Positions 23,987-33,571 of a DNA stretch of 64,000 nt are shown here, in pieces. Positions within the stretch are counted from its first letter, which is position 1. The number at the start of each line of letters is the position of its first letter. Source of the stretch: an uncultured Candidatus Melainabacteria bacterium (GTDB lineage: Bacteria > Cyanobacteriota > Vampirovibrionia > Gastranaerophilales > Gastranaerophilaceae); NCBI GenBank assembly GCA_934757275.1, contig CAKVLN010000004.1:1-64000 (forward strand). Direction: 5' to 3'. Made by a program: the position numbers and the translations under genes. Under the pieces are notes generated by a model. The model did not search any database. It saw nothing but the letters and a program-made list of their open reading frames with translations, and was not told the origin of the DNA.

Positions 23987-25372
23987 TTAAGCCAAATACT
24001 TTTGCAAAGTCGATTTATCAAAGACTTCCACACTATCTTTTGAATGAATAAATATCAAGCAAGAAATCAAAGATTTGAAAGACTGAAAATCGTCGAACGC
24101 AAGTTTTTGTCTTAAATCAGTCATATTATTTGCCATAAATTCCGTTAAAACAATTTTATCGTTATAGAACAATTCTGACAAAAATTCAAACGCATCACGA
24201 GTTTTAACCCCTTCCAAATAAATAACATCTGGTGATTGAAACTCTACATATCTCAAAGCTTTATCCATATTGAACCCAATATTTTCGTTGAGTTCGCACT
24301 GGTTAACCCCTTTTAATTCATATTTTGCAATTGATTCAATTGTCATAATATTGCGTTCAGACTTTGCAGCTTCAAGCAAAAGTGAATAAATTACATGAGT
24401 TTTTCCGCTCAATGGTGAACCGCAAACAAGAATTATTCCTGGGTTATCAAGAGCGTGTGTAATAATACTTCTCTGTTTTTCATCAGTGATAATTCTATCC
24501 AAATGGCGAGGCGGTTTATAAATTTTAAGCGAAATTCTCTCGCCCATAATCGTTGGGAAAGATGACACAGAGGCAATCAGCATTGTGTTTTCCACTTTAA
24601 AACAAAGTTTGCCTAGTTGTGGAATTTCACAAACAGTTGCATCTAAATTTGAAAGGGTTTTTAATTTTGACACAAAAGCTGAATTTAAAATCGCTGGGAT
24701 TGTGCCTTTATCAAAGGTTTCGCCATCTTTTTTGAAAACCACTTTCAAGCCTTCTTCAACTTGTTCAAAGTTAAGCTCATGAATATCTTCAATAATTGCT
24801 TGTTTAAGAATTGCTCTAATAACGTGCTGGATATGTTCTTCGCCAGCCTCTTCCTTATGCAACTCTTCTGTCCAATCAAAATCCTCTTCATCTTCCGAAG
24901 TTAGAATAATATTGTCAACGGTATCTGCAACTTTGTAGTATTCATCAATCTTTTTAATAATGCTTGCTTCTGACGCTATAACAGGCTCTATTGAGCATTC
25001 CGCAGTTTCAATAACTTTGTCTATCGCAAACAAATCAAGAGGATCTGACATTGCAACAGTCAAGACATCTTCTATCTTAAACAAAGGAATTATGCGGTAT
25101 CTCCTCGCATCTGCAAACGAAACATACTGAAAACATTTTGTATCTGGTTCATAATCTTCCAAATTCACATAAGGAATATGAAGTTTGCTCTCCAAAAATT
25201 TCAACAAAGTATCTTCTGCTAAAATTCCAGAATTAATAAGTGCTTGTCCGATATTTATACTTTGAACATTCGCAAGTTCTTCTGCTTTTTCCAAAGTTTC
25301 ATAAGAAACAACGCCATCTCTAACAAGTTCGTATTTAAGTTTTTCTAATGTTTTGTTTGTTATCGTTTCCAT
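23987..25372 (-). CDS. Degenerate GspE/PilB-like ATPase
   Basis: 461 residues against about 560 for PilB. An MshEN/T2SSE N-terminal domain is seen at residues 40-150 (IGQALINSGILAEDTLLKFLE; RRYRIIPLFKIEDVLTVAMSDPLDL). The ATPase domain keeps Walker A as GSPLSGKT (318-325). The Asp box is TIESIAKY instead of TIEDPVEY, Walker B is DVIYLEGVKT instead of DIIMVGEIRD, and the His box is VLTEFMANN instead of VLSTLHTND. The tetracysteine zinc site is missing. It may be a regulatory paralogue without normal ATPase activity. It ends an operon with a sensor kinase and a response regulator. Confidence 0.8.
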   Translation of the reverse strand: METITNKTLEKLKYELVRDGVVSYETLEKAEELANVQSINIGQALINSGILAEDTLLKFLESKLHIPYVNLEDYEPDTKCFQYVSFADARRYRIIPLFKIEDVLTVAMSDPLDLFAIDKVIETAECSIEPVIASEASIIKKIDEYYKVADTVDNIILTSEDEEDFDWTEELHKEEAGEEHIQHVIRAILKQAIIEDIHELNFEQVEEGLKVVFKKDGETFDKGTIPAILNSAFVSKLKTLSNLDATVCEIPQLGKLCFKVENTMLIASVSSFPTIMGERISLKIYKPPRHLDRIITDEKQRSIITHALDNPGIILVCGSPLSGKTHVIYSLLLEAAKSERNIMTIESIAKYELKGVNQCELNENIGFNMDKALRYVEFQSPDVIYLEGVKTRDAFEFLSELFYNDKIVLTEFMANNMTDLRQKLAFDDFQSFKSLISCLIFIHSKDSVEVFDKSTLQKYLA

Positions 25373-25390
25373 TAAAATTATTTAAAACCT

Positions 25391-25409
25391 CTTATTCCCC
25401 TATTCCCTT
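25391..25409. repeat. Single arm of the octamer repeat family
   Basis: On the minus strand it reads AAGGGAATAGGGGAATAAG, the same octamers as in the elements at 11095 and 11822, but without an inverted partner or centre. It lies between the response-regulator gene and the ATPase-like gene and may be a decayed or partial copy. Confidence 0.65.
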
Positions 25410-25410
25410 G

Positions 25411-25773
25411 CTATTTAAGATACTCTTCTACCTTTTTCACAATTGCATCAAGCTCAAATGGCTTAGTGATATATTCATTAACCCCAGTTTCTTCGCCAAT
25501 CATTTTGTCCTCTAATTGTGAACGAGCAGTTACCATAATTATCGGAATATCCTTATACTTGCTATCATATTTTAGGAGTCGGCTAATCTTATAACCGTTA
25601 ATCTTTGGCATCATAACATCAAGAATAATCAAATCTGGCATTATTTCTTTTGCAAGTTTCAAACCATCTTCACCATTATAAGCCGTATAACACACAAAGC
25701 CTGAAACTTCTAATACGAACTTTAGACTTTCAACAATATCTTGTTCGTCATCGACTATAAGAATCTTTTTCAT
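25411..25773 (-). CDS. Single-domain response regulator
   Basis: 120 residues from ATG 25771-25773, preceded by AAGGAGATACAC. The receiver domain is complete: acidic pair Asp8-Asp9, phosphorylation site Asp52 in LDVMMP, VTAR and the conserved Lys in ITKPFE. No output domain. Its start lies inside the 3' end of the sensor-kinase gene (26-bp overlap), so translation is coupled. It probably relays phosphate from that kinase, perhaps to a protein target such as the ATPase-like product downstream. Confidence 0.93.
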   Translation of the reverse strand: MKKILIVDDEQDIVESLKFVLEVSGFVCYTAYNGEDGLKLAKEIMPDLIILDVMMPKINGYKISRLLKYDSKYKDIPIIMVTARSQLEDKMIGEETGVNEYITKPFELDAIVKKVEEYLK

Positions 25774-27760
25774 GTGTATCTCCTTCAATTTCGTATGAAT
25801 ACATTATATCACATTCTCCGTATAGATTTCTGTTTTGCTCAATCACAGAGTCAATTTTCTTCTTCAAAAATTCTGCAGAAGGCTTGTCACCGTCCATCAA
25901 AATTAATGACAAAGTTGTCATCGCACCTTCTTTTTCTATCAAGGAGTTTGTCATATATGTTTTGTTTAACAAATTATTCTCTTTAAGCAAATTTTCAATC
26001 GTTTCATTTGTGGACTTTATCTTAATTACTGCAATTGTCGAACCATTTGAACGAGCTTTTTGCGAAAGCTGTTTTCTTATCATAGTAAAGTTACTCTTAT
26101 CATTTGCAATTGGAATTACAAAATAAAAACGAGAACCTTTATTAATTTCACTATCACACCAAATCGCACCATTATGCGCTTCCATCAACTGTCTTGCGAT
26201 TGGCAAACCTAAACCAGACCCCCCCACTTTTCGAGAAAGCGAGTTTTCTATTTGCGCAAATTTGTCAAACACATGGTTTAAGTCCTTTCGCTCAATACCA
26301 ATACCATGGTCTTCTACGCATACCTGCAAATAATTACCTTGAAGCTTTTTGATATCCTCTTCAAAACAGTTGTCATACTGTAGTTCTCTTGCGTTAACAA
26401 CTTTTGATGTAATCTCTATTTCGCCAGCATCTGGCGTAAATTTAATTGCATTTGAAACCAAATTTGTTAAAACCTGTTCCAATCTGTTTGAATCCGCATA
26501 AACCTCTACATTTTCACCAGATGGAACATATTTTATAGTTAAATTCTTCTCTTTCGCTACCTCTGACAAATTAGTTTTGACATACTCAATTACAGGCTCA
26601 ACATGAATAAGTTCAAATTTGAAGTCCATTTTTCCAGCTTCAATTTTTGAAATATCTAAAAGGTCGTTAATAATTCCAGAAAGTCTTATTGCATTACGTT
26701 TGCCCATAGAAACAAATTTTTCTATATTTTCTGTCATATCACCAGCTTTACCGCTGAGAATAATGTCCATAGCATTTTTAATAGCGGTCAATGGAGTTCT
26801 CAATTCATGAGAAACAATTGAAATAAATTCTGACTTCAAGCGTTCCAATTTCTGCAACTTTCTGTTAGTGGCTTTCAATTCTTGAGTGAAAGATGCACTC
26901 TGCAAAGGAATTGTAACCTGTTGCACAAGAGTTTGAAAACAAGTAGCGTCTTCAGTTGAAAAAGGTTTTTCTCTATAAATTTCAGTAAACCCAAAAAACT
27001 CATCATTCAAGGTTATTGGTGCAAACATATTGTCATATCTTAAAATTGAAAAATCATACTCTTGAATATTATGCTTGATATTTTTTTCGATTTTTAAATT
27101 GCCGATTTTGATATCAACTGGCGGATCTGAAAGCAAAGATTTGTAACTCAAAATTGCACGAAGTTTCAAAGCCTCAAGCAACCTATCAGAAACCTTGTAA
27201 ATCGAATTGATAATCAAAACTGGTTCTCTATCAGAACGGAACATCAAAGTACAAGCAAGTTCAAAATTTAGAGATTTTTCAATTCCCTCAATCATAATTT
27301 TGATAAGCTTGTCTTTATCCAAAGAACCCGCAAGTTGCGAACTAGTATTATATAAAACATTCAACTGGTACAAGCTTCTTGCCAATTCTTGGTTTGATTT
27401 TGTCATTTTTAATAAAGAAAGTCGAGTTTTTAAACCAGAATCAACCGTTGCAGACAAAAGTTTTTTATCTATAGGCGTTTGAATAAACAAGTTTGCATTG
27501 TGCATAACGTCCTTATTAAGGTCTTTTTTGCCAATAACAAGAAGAACGACAACAGGATATTGTTTGATTTTTCTACAAAGAGGTTTCAAATCTAAAACTT
27601 CAATATCACCATCAACAATTACTATATCGGGTTCTTCAACTTTTAGAATATCAAAAATAAGAAGTTCATCTGATGTAATGGCGATTTCGTCCATCGGGAA
27701 AACTTCTCTTAAAAGTTGCTCTTTTTCACTATCCTCACTAATCAACAAAAACTTTGTCAT
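25748..27760 (-). CDS. Cytoplasmic hybrid-like sensor histidine kinase
   Basis: 670 residues with no membrane segment. Residues 1-115 form a receiver-like domain with Asp50 (VIVDGD) but a weak acidic pair, so it may be a pseudo-receiver. Residues 140-295 look like a GAF domain. The kinase core follows: H-box SIVSHELRTPLTAIKNA (His318), N-box NLVSNAIKFTPD, G1 VEDHGIGIERKDL, F-box VFDKFAQIENS, G2 GGSGLGLPIARQL. About 100 further residues (570-670) are unassigned. First gene of the kinase, regulator and ATPase-like operon. Confidence 0.92.
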   Translation of the reverse strand: MTKFLLISEDSEKEQLLREVFPMDEIAITSDELLIFDILKVEEPDIVIVDGDIEVLDLKPLCRKIKQYPVVVLLVIGKKDLNKDVMHNANLFIQTPIDKKLLSATVDSGLKTRLSLLKMTKSNQELARSLYQLNVLYNTSSQLAGSLDKDKLIKIMIEGIEKSLNFELACTLMFRSDREPVLIINSIYKVSDRLLEALKLRAILSYKSLLSDPPVDIKIGNLKIEKNIKHNIQEYDFSILRYDNMFAPITLNDEFFGFTEIYREKPFSTEDATCFQTLVQQVTIPLQSASFTQELKATNRKLQKLERLKSEFISIVSHELRTPLTAIKNAMDIILSGKAGDMTENIEKFVSMGKRNAIRLSGIINDLLDISKIEAGKMDFKFELIHVEPVIEYVKTNLSEVAKEKNLTIKYVPSGENVEVYADSNRLEQVLTNLVSNAIKFTPDAGEIEITSKVVNARELQYDNCFEEDIKKLQGNYLQVCVEDHGIGIERKDLNHVFDKFAQIENSLSRKVGGSGLGLPIARQLMEAHNGAIWCDSEINKGSRFYFVIPIANDKSNFTMIRKQLSQKARSNGSTIAVIKIKSTNETIENLLKENNLLNKTYMTNSLIEKEGAMTTLSLILMDGDKPSAEFLKKKIDSVIEQNRNLYGECDIMYSYEIEGDTHEKDSYSR

Positions 27761-27797
27761 AATAAAATGATAGCATAAAATTTTAAAATTATATATA

Positions 27798-27827
27798 AAA
27801 ATCGGACTGCTAATGCAGTCCGATTTT
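27798..27827 (-). terminator. Terminator of pnp
   Basis: A perfect 13-bp stem AAAATCGGACTGC/GCAGTCCGATTTT, loop 4 nt, lies just past the pnp stop codon and before the kinase start. Confidence 0.9.
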
Positions 27828-27846
27828 CTTGTAATTTATTCAAAAA

Positions 27847-29988
27847 CTAAGCATTAACTTTTGCTTTGTCTTCTTCTGTTACGCCTTTGATAGTAAGGTT
27901 GATTCTGCCCTTATCATCAATTTTGATAACTTTAACAATTACTTCATCGCCGATATTAACGTGTGGTTCAATTGTTTCAATTCTTTCGTGACAAATTTGA
28001 GAAATATGAACCATACCGTCTTTACCGCCCCCTAGTTCTACAAATGCACCGATAGGAATGATTCTTACAACTTTACCTTTGATAACCATACCAACTTCTG
28101 GTTTGAAAGTAAGGTCTTTAATCATTTTCTTAGCGATTTGTGCGCCTTCTTGGTCGTTTGAAGTGATTGTAACAACACCAGTATCTTGGATATCAATTTC
28201 AGCACCAGATGCCTCGATAATTGCTCTAATTTGTTTACCACCAGGTCCGATAACTGTTCCAATATCTTCAGTAGGAATTGTCATTGTTGAAATACTTGGA
28301 GCAAATGGTGAAAGTTGTTTTGCTGGTTCAGTAATAACCTTTCTCATTTCACCTAAGATATGCAATCTACCTTCTTTTGCTTGAGCTAACGCTCTTCTCA
28401 AAGTTTCGTTTGCAATACCTTTTGCCTTCATATCCATTTGAAGAGCTGTGATACCATCATCGTTACCAGTAACTTTGAAGTCCATATCACCTAGGAAGTC
28501 TTCAATACCTTGAATATCAGTTAATACAACAGGTTCTTTACCTTCTTCTGTAATCATACCCATTGCAACACCACCAATCATGCACTTAACAGGAACACCT
28601 GCATTCATCAAAGCCATTGAAGAACCGCAAGTTGAACCCATTGATGTTGAACCGTTTGATTCCAATACATCAGAAGTTACACGAATTGTATAACCAAATT
28701 CTTCTTGAGAAGGAAGTGCTGGAACGTTAGCTCTTTCTGCTAAGTTACCGTGACCAACTTCACGTCTACCAGGACCTCTTAATGGTTTTACTTCACCAAC
28801 TGAGAAACCTGGGAAGATATATTTGTGCATGTAAGTTTTTTCTGTTTCTGGATCAACGCCATCTAACTCTTGTTTCATACCAGGGCCTGCAAGAGTTGCA
28901 ACTGACAAGATTTGAGTTTGACCACGAGTGAACACTGCTGAACCGTGAGCACGAGGGATAACACCAACTTCACACCAAATAGGACGAACTTCGGTTGGTT
29001 TTCTACCATCAGCTCTAACGCCTTCATCTAGAATCATTGCACGCATAATTTTCTTTTCAGCAGCCTTAAATTCTTCTGCTACAAAGTCAATGCCTGTTTC
29101 TTCAATGATTTTGTGAATGTAGTGATCTTCTGGAAGTGCTTCAACTCTTTCTTTAACAAGTTTTTTAGCTTCTTCCAATTTTTCTTGTCTGTATTTTCTA
29201 TCAAAGTTGTGATATGCGTCGAAAATCATATCGTGAGCAACTTCGTTGATAATATTTTTAAGCTCAGTTGTATCGTAAGGGTTAACAAATTCTTCCTTAA
29301 CAACGCCACAAGCTTTTGCAAATTCAACTTGTGCATCACATTGTTTTCTGATTTCACCTTGAGCAAATTCAACAGCTTCCATAATATCGTCTTCTGTAAC
29401 AAATTTACAACCAGCTTCAACCATAATTACAGAATCATGAGTACCTGCCACTACGATATCCAAATCTGATTTATCAGCTTGTTGGTGAGTTGGGTTAGCA
29501 ACAAGTTGACCATCAACTTTTGAAACTCTTACTGCACCGATAGGGCCTTCAAATGGTGCGCCTGAAAGCATCAATGCACAAGATGCACCTAACATAGCCA
29601 AGGTATCAGGTTGGTTTTGTTGGTCGTAGCTGAACAATTGAGCTACGATTTGAATATCATTTCTATATCCTTTTGGGAATAGAGGTCTAATAGGTCTGTC
29701 AATCAAACGTGAAACAAGGATAGCTTTATCACTTGCTTTACCTTCTGAACGGTTATAACCCCCTGGGATACGTCCGATTGAAGACATTCTTTCTTCATAA
29801 TCAATAAGTAAAGGGAAAAAGTCAATTCCGACTCTAGGTTCTTTACTAACAACACAGTGAACAAATAGCATTGTGTCACCGCAACGAACTGTAACGCTAC
29901 CATTAGTTGATTGAGCGTACTTACCTGTTTCAACAGTAACTGTTTTACCGCCGATTTCTAATTGAAAACTTTTCGTTTCAGGTACCAT
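27847..29988 (-). CDS. pnp: Polyribonucleotide nucleotidyltransferase
   Basis: 713 residues, full length. Two RNase PH domains (residues 10-145 and 320-540) with RLIDRPIRPLFPKG and FTRGQTQILSVATL, GDMDFKVTG near the active site, a KH domain (IGPGGKQIRAIIEASGAEIDI near 570-610) and a C-terminal S1 domain (GKVVRIIPIGAFVEL near 625-695). It degrades RNA from the 3' end with phosphate and can add tails. In cyanobacteria PNPase also polyadenylates. GAAAGAAGGAAAA precedes the ATG. Confidence 0.98.
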   Translation of the reverse strand: MVPETKSFQLEIGGKTVTVETGKYAQSTNGSVTVRCGDTMLFVHCVVSKEPRVGIDFFPLLIDYEERMSSIGRIPGGYNRSEGKASDKAILVSRLIDRPIRPLFPKGYRNDIQIVAQLFSYDQQNQPDTLAMLGASCALMLSGAPFEGPIGAVRVSKVDGQLVANPTHQQADKSDLDIVVAGTHDSVIMVEAGCKFVTEDDIMEAVEFAQGEIRKQCDAQVEFAKACGVVKEEFVNPYDTTELKNIINEVAHDMIFDAYHNFDRKYRQEKLEEAKKLVKERVEALPEDHYIHKIIEETGIDFVAEEFKAAEKKIMRAMILDEGVRADGRKPTEVRPIWCEVGVIPRAHGSAVFTRGQTQILSVATLAGPGMKQELDGVDPETEKTYMHKYIFPGFSVGEVKPLRGPGRREVGHGNLAERANVPALPSQEEFGYTIRVTSDVLESNGSTSMGSTCGSSMALMNAGVPVKCMIGGVAMGMITEEGKEPVVLTDIQGIEDFLGDMDFKVTGNDDGITALQMDMKAKGIANETLRRALAQAKEGRLHILGEMRKVITEPAKQLSPFAPSISTMTIPTEDIGTVIGPGGKQIRAIIEASGAEIDIQDTGVVTITSNDQEGAQIAKKMIKDLTFKPEVGMVIKGKVVRIIPIGAFVELGGGKDGMVHISQICHERIETIEPHVNIGDEVIVKVIKIDDKGRINLTIKGVTEEDKAKVNA

Positions 29989-30237
29989 TTTTCCTTCTTT
30001 CTTCGGCTACTCGAAAGCCGAATGCTTCCATTAAGTTCTACTAAAATTTTTCCATGCTGATTATACAATAAACATGCGTTTTTCGCAAAATATGGAAGTT
30101 TGGTTGAAGGAAGTAATTGTTGGGCAAATACAATCAAAAGACCTCTGCCAACAGAAAACTCAACCGCCCTAATTAGTGAGGTCGCAATCGTTTGAGCGGT
30201 AGCGAGTTACGAATGCGGGTGGATAACTTGCCTTAAA

Positions 30238-30271
30238 TTTTTTGTTGGGCAGGTATGCCCAACCGACATTG
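30238..30271. repeat. Dispersed hairpin repeat, copy 2
   Basis: TTTTTTGTTGGGCA, a short loop and TGCCCAACCGACATTG form an 8-bp hairpin. The segment is nearly the same as 2192-2225. It lies in the 313-bp gap 29989-30301, in which I see no gene; the gap also holds a small CTTCGGCTACTCGAAAGCCG hairpin near 30000. Confidence 0.65.
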
Positions 30272-30301
30272 TTCAATAAAATAATACAAGTTACGTTGCG
30301 C

Positions 30302-30805
30302 TTAATTTTCTTGAACATTAGGTTTTGAAATCGGTTGAATATCTAATTTCGCAAACGTCCTAGATGCTTTTGCAAATTTATAAGTACCAGGAGGAGTAGT
30401 AACAGCTAATGATGTTGCAAAACCTGCAGTCAAACCAGCAACTACACCAGTTACTGTTGCCAAAATTTGTTTAAGTGTTGAGGCTTTTCTTGTCAAAGCC
30501 ACTGGAATTGCTGCACCTACTAAACCACCAATTCCAACAATAGCTCTCGAGGTATTTCTTCTTTTCTTAATATCAGCTTCAGATGAATTTTCTGTAACAT
30601 ATTTTTGAATTTTTGGAGCTGCGTCCATAATATCACGATAAGCAGATTCAAATTTGTCTGTATCAGTCCCCGCAACACTCAAACGTCCAGCCTCTTTCCC
30701 ATCAGAATCTATCACTCTGTAAATAGCTCTGCCGTTTTCTGTTGCACCAATTTTTTGAATATTTCCATAAGAATTTTGTTTAAAACCAGTTATGCCATTT
30801 ACCAT
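30302..30805 (-). CDS. Small membrane protein of unknown function
   Basis: 167 residues from ATG 30803-30805, chosen because GAAGG stands upstream; a GTG five codons earlier is less likely. The first half is soluble (MVNGITGFKQNSYGN, then ENGRAIYRVIDSDGKEAGRLSV). Two hydrophobic, Gly/Ala/Thr-rich segments follow (about residues 85-105 and 112-135). A Lys-rich amphipathic tail ends the protein. The style resembles the proteins at 3305 and 62306. Function unknown. Confidence 0.7.
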   Translation of the reverse strand: MVNGITGFKQNSYGNIQKIGATENGRAIYRVIDSDGKEAGRLSVAGTDTDKFESAYRDIMDAAPKIQKYVTENSSEADIKKRRNTSRAIVGIGGLVGAAIPVALTRKASTLKQILATVTGVVAGLTAGFATSLAVTTPPGTYKFAKASRTFAKLDIQPISKPNVQEN

Positions 30806-30917
30806 AAAATCTACCTTCACACTATTATTACTATATACTTATAAAGTAAACCAAATAAATTTTTTTGCTAGTTTATGAAGTAATGTAAAGAGAAAAATCT
30901 TACATAAAAAAGAATAA

Positions 30918-30948
30918 AAGAGAGTGCGCTAAATTAGCACACTCTCTT
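30918..30948 (-). terminator. Terminator of pckA
   Basis: AAGAGAGTGCGCT pairs with AGCACACTCTCTT (one mismatch) around a 5-nt loop, just past the pckA stop codon. A-rich sequence on the plus strand gives the U tract. Confidence 0.8.
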
Positions 30949-30965
30949 AATCTTTATATTAACGA

Positions 30966-32564
30966 TTAAACGTTAGCAGTTGCTTTAGGTCCAGCGTTAA
31001 CAATTTCAGCAGGCATGTTTGGATACTTAGCAGAGAAGTTATCAGCAAACATTTGAGCCAATTTGTTAGCAGCTGCATCATAAGCATTCTTATCAGCCCA
31101 CATACCACGAGCGTCTAACATTTCGTCTGGAACGTTAGGACAAGTTGTAGGGTAATCTACGTTGAATACATCGTGGTGTTTAAATTCGATTGAATCGAAT
31201 GAACCGTTCAATGCAGCAGTTACCATAGCTCTTGTGTAAGATAATTTCATTCTCTTAGCACCAGATGCTGCTGAACCGCCAGCCCAACCAGTATTTACTA
31301 AGTAAACCTTAGTACCGTATTGGTCAAGTTTGTCACCTAACATCTTAGCGTAAACTGAAGCGTCCATTGGCATGAATGGTTCGCCAAACAATGTTGAGAA
31401 TGTAGGTTGTGGTTCTGTAACGCCTCTTTCAGTACCAGCTAACTTAGAAGTGAAACCAGTTACAAAGTGGTACATAGCAGCGTTCTTGTCTAATCTAGAG
31501 ATTGGAGGCAATACGCCGAATGCATCAGCTGTCAAGAAGATAACAACCTTAGGAATACCACCCTTAGAAGGAATTTGAGCATTGTTGATGTAGTTGATTG
31601 GATAACCAACACGAGTGTTTTCAGTTAATGAACCATCTTCAAAATCAAATTCTCTTGTTTCTGGATCCATAACAACGTTTTCAACCAATGAACCAAATTT
31701 GATAGCGTTGTAGATATCTGGTTCGTTTTCAGCTGAAAGGTGAATACATTTTGCGTAGCAACCGCCTTCAAAGTTGAATACGCCATCTGGTGACCAACCG
31801 TGTTCGTCATCACCGATTAACTTACGGTTAGGGTCTGCAGATAAAGTAGTTTTACCAGTACCTGATAAACCGAAGAATACTGCAGTTTCACCGGTAACAG
31901 GATCCATGTTAGCTGAACAGTGCATTGGAAGAACATTTTTCTTAGTCATGATGTAGTTCATAGTAGCGAATACAGATTTTTTGATTTCGCCAGAATATCT
32001 AGAACCACAAATGATGATTTCGTGAGCTTCGTAGTCAATAGCAATACAAGCTTCTGAATTTACACCATCAACTTCTGGATCGCATTTGAAACCAGGAGCG
32101 CAAAGAATTGTGTAATCAGGTTCGCCGTAGTTAGCTAATTCTTCAGCAGTTGGTCTGATTAGCAATTCGTGAATGAACATGTTTTGGCTTGCTAATTCGT
32201 TGATAACTCTGAATTTTTGAGTATAAGTTTTGTCAGCACCAGCAAAACCGTCGAAAATAAATACTTCTCTGTTTTGCAAGTAAGATGCGATTTTACCCTT
32301 GATTGAGTTGAATTTTTCTCTGCTGATAGGTCTGTTTACTTTACCCCAAGCGATATCGTTGTGGATAGATTCTGTATCAACAATAAATTTATCCTTAGGT
32401 GAACGACCAGTGTATTTACCAGTTGTAACAACCAAAGCACCAGTGTTGCTCAAAGAACCTTCACCTAATCTTAAAGCAGCTTCTGTCAATTGAGCAGGTG
32501 TCAAGTTACGATAAACTGCTTTTGGTCCAATAATACCAAATTTTTCAATTCCGTATGTTTCCAT
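30966..32564 (-). CDS. pckA: Phosphoenolpyruvate carboxykinase (ATP)
   Basis: 532 residues. The kinase-1a/P-loop GLSGTGKTTLSADPNRKLIGDDEHGW (near residues 240-265) and TGKYTGRSPKDKFIV near the N-terminus identify the ATP-type enzyme. INYINNAQIPSKGGIPKVVIFLTADAFGVLPP and NTGWAGGSAASG also fit. It interconverts oxaloacetate and PEP. In fermenting anaerobes it often runs toward oxaloacetate, saving ATP. AAAAAAGGAGG precedes the ATG. Monocistronic. Confidence 0.98.
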   Translation of the reverse strand: METYGIEKFGIIGPKAVYRNLTPAQLTEAALRLGEGSLSNTGALVVTTGKYTGRSPKDKFIVDTESIHNDIAWGKVNRPISREKFNSIKGKIASYLQNREVFIFDGFAGADKTYTQKFRVINELASQNMFIHELLIRPTAEELANYGEPDYTILCAPGFKCDPEVDGVNSEACIAIDYEAHEIIICGSRYSGEIKKSVFATMNYIMTKKNVLPMHCSANMDPVTGETAVFFGLSGTGKTTLSADPNRKLIGDDEHGWSPDGVFNFEGGCYAKCIHLSAENEPDIYNAIKFGSLVENVVMDPETREFDFEDGSLTENTRVGYPINYINNAQIPSKGGIPKVVIFLTADAFGVLPPISRLDKNAAMYHFVTGFTSKLAGTERGVTEPQPTFSTLFGEPFMPMDASVYAKMLGDKLDQYGTKVYLVNTGWAGGSAASGAKRMKLSYTRAMVTAALNGSFDSIEFKHHDVFNVDYPTTCPNVPDEMLDARGMWADKNAYDAAANKLAQMFADNFSAKYPNMPAEIVNAGPKATANV

Positions 32565-32661
32565 AATATAGCTTCCTCCTTTTTTAAAGCTTTTTTATAT
32601 ACACAACAAATGTATTACAAACACTTGCAAAAATCAATTAGTGGCATGACAAACTCTTAAA

Positions 32662-33570
32662 CTAAAACTTACTTCCTTGTCGGGAGTCACGTCTTAGAAA
32701 TTCTCTATCAATTTTATTCAAGCAATCAAGTTTTTTACCAATCCAGCGAGGAGCGACAAGTTCCGTTCGCAAGCCGTTTCCAGCAAGTCGATGAATAGTT
32801 GTTTGCGGAGGCAAATATTCCAAAAAGTCGCAAACTGTATTTACATACTCTTCTTCAGACATAAAGTCGATTTCGCCATTTCTATACATTTCAGCGAGTT
32901 TTGTACCCTCTAATGCACAAAGCATGTGAATTTTCACGCCTTCTGGTTCTAATTTTGCAATAGTTTTTGCAGTTTCCATCATCTCATCATAATTTTCAAA
33001 CAAATTCAAAATCACATGCAAGCAAGTATTTATGCCATATTTTTTAGTTTTTTCATAAGCTTCAAAAAAACATTTGTAATCATGACCACGATTAATTTTC
33101 TTCAAAGTCTTGTCATGCACACTTTGCAAGCCGTACTCAACCCAAGTATAATAGTCCTTACAAAACGAAGAAATAAGTTTTAATTTCTCGTCATCAACAC
33201 AATCTGGGCGAGTTCCAATTGACAAACCTACTACATCTGGGTGATTTAAAGCCGCAGTATAAATTGTTTCCAGCTCCCCTACGGGTTTGTAAGTGTTAGA
33301 AAACGCCTGAAAATAGGACATAAATTTCTTAGCCTTAAAACGGTTTGCCAAAGTTTCTGCACCCACTCTTACCTGCTCTTCTATACTCAAAAGGTTAGAA
33401 TGCGCTTGAGAAAAGCTTCCACCATCATCACAAAAAATACAACCACAATTAGAAATAGTGCCATCTCGATTTGGGCAGGAAAAACCTGCGTCCAAAGTTA
33501 TTTTATAAACCTTTGCGCCAAATTTATCTTTAAGATGTTTGCTATATTGATTGTATCGCTTTTCGTTCAT
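32662..33570 (-). CDS. Radical SAM protein, TIGR01212/YhcC type
   Basis: 302 residues. The N-terminal RYNQYSKHLKDKFG leads to the [4Fe-4S] motif CPNRDGTISNCGCIFC (three Cys binding the cluster). Further family segments: YFQAFSNTYKP, VVGLSIGTRPDCV, WVEYGLQSVHDKTLKKINRGHDY and VKIHMLCALEGTKL. Members are distantly related to ELP3-like enzymes, and their substrate is not settled. The ATG is 1 bp from the mgtE stop, with no ribosome binding site of its own, so translation is coupled to mgtE. Confidence 0.92.
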   Translation of the reverse strand: MNEKRYNQYSKHLKDKFGAKVYKITLDAGFSCPNRDGTISNCGCIFCDDGGSFSQAHSNLLSIEEQVRVGAETLANRFKAKKFMSYFQAFSNTYKPVGELETIYTAALNHPDVVGLSIGTRPDCVDDEKLKLISSFCKDYYTWVEYGLQSVHDKTLKKINRGHDYKCFFEAYEKTKKYGINTCLHVILNLFENYDEMMETAKTIAKLEPEGVKIHMLCALEGTKLAEMYRNGEIDFMSEEEYVNTVCDFLEYLPPQTTIHRLAGNGLRTELVAPRWIGKKLDCLNKIDREFLRRDSRQGSKF

Positions 33571-33571
33571 T

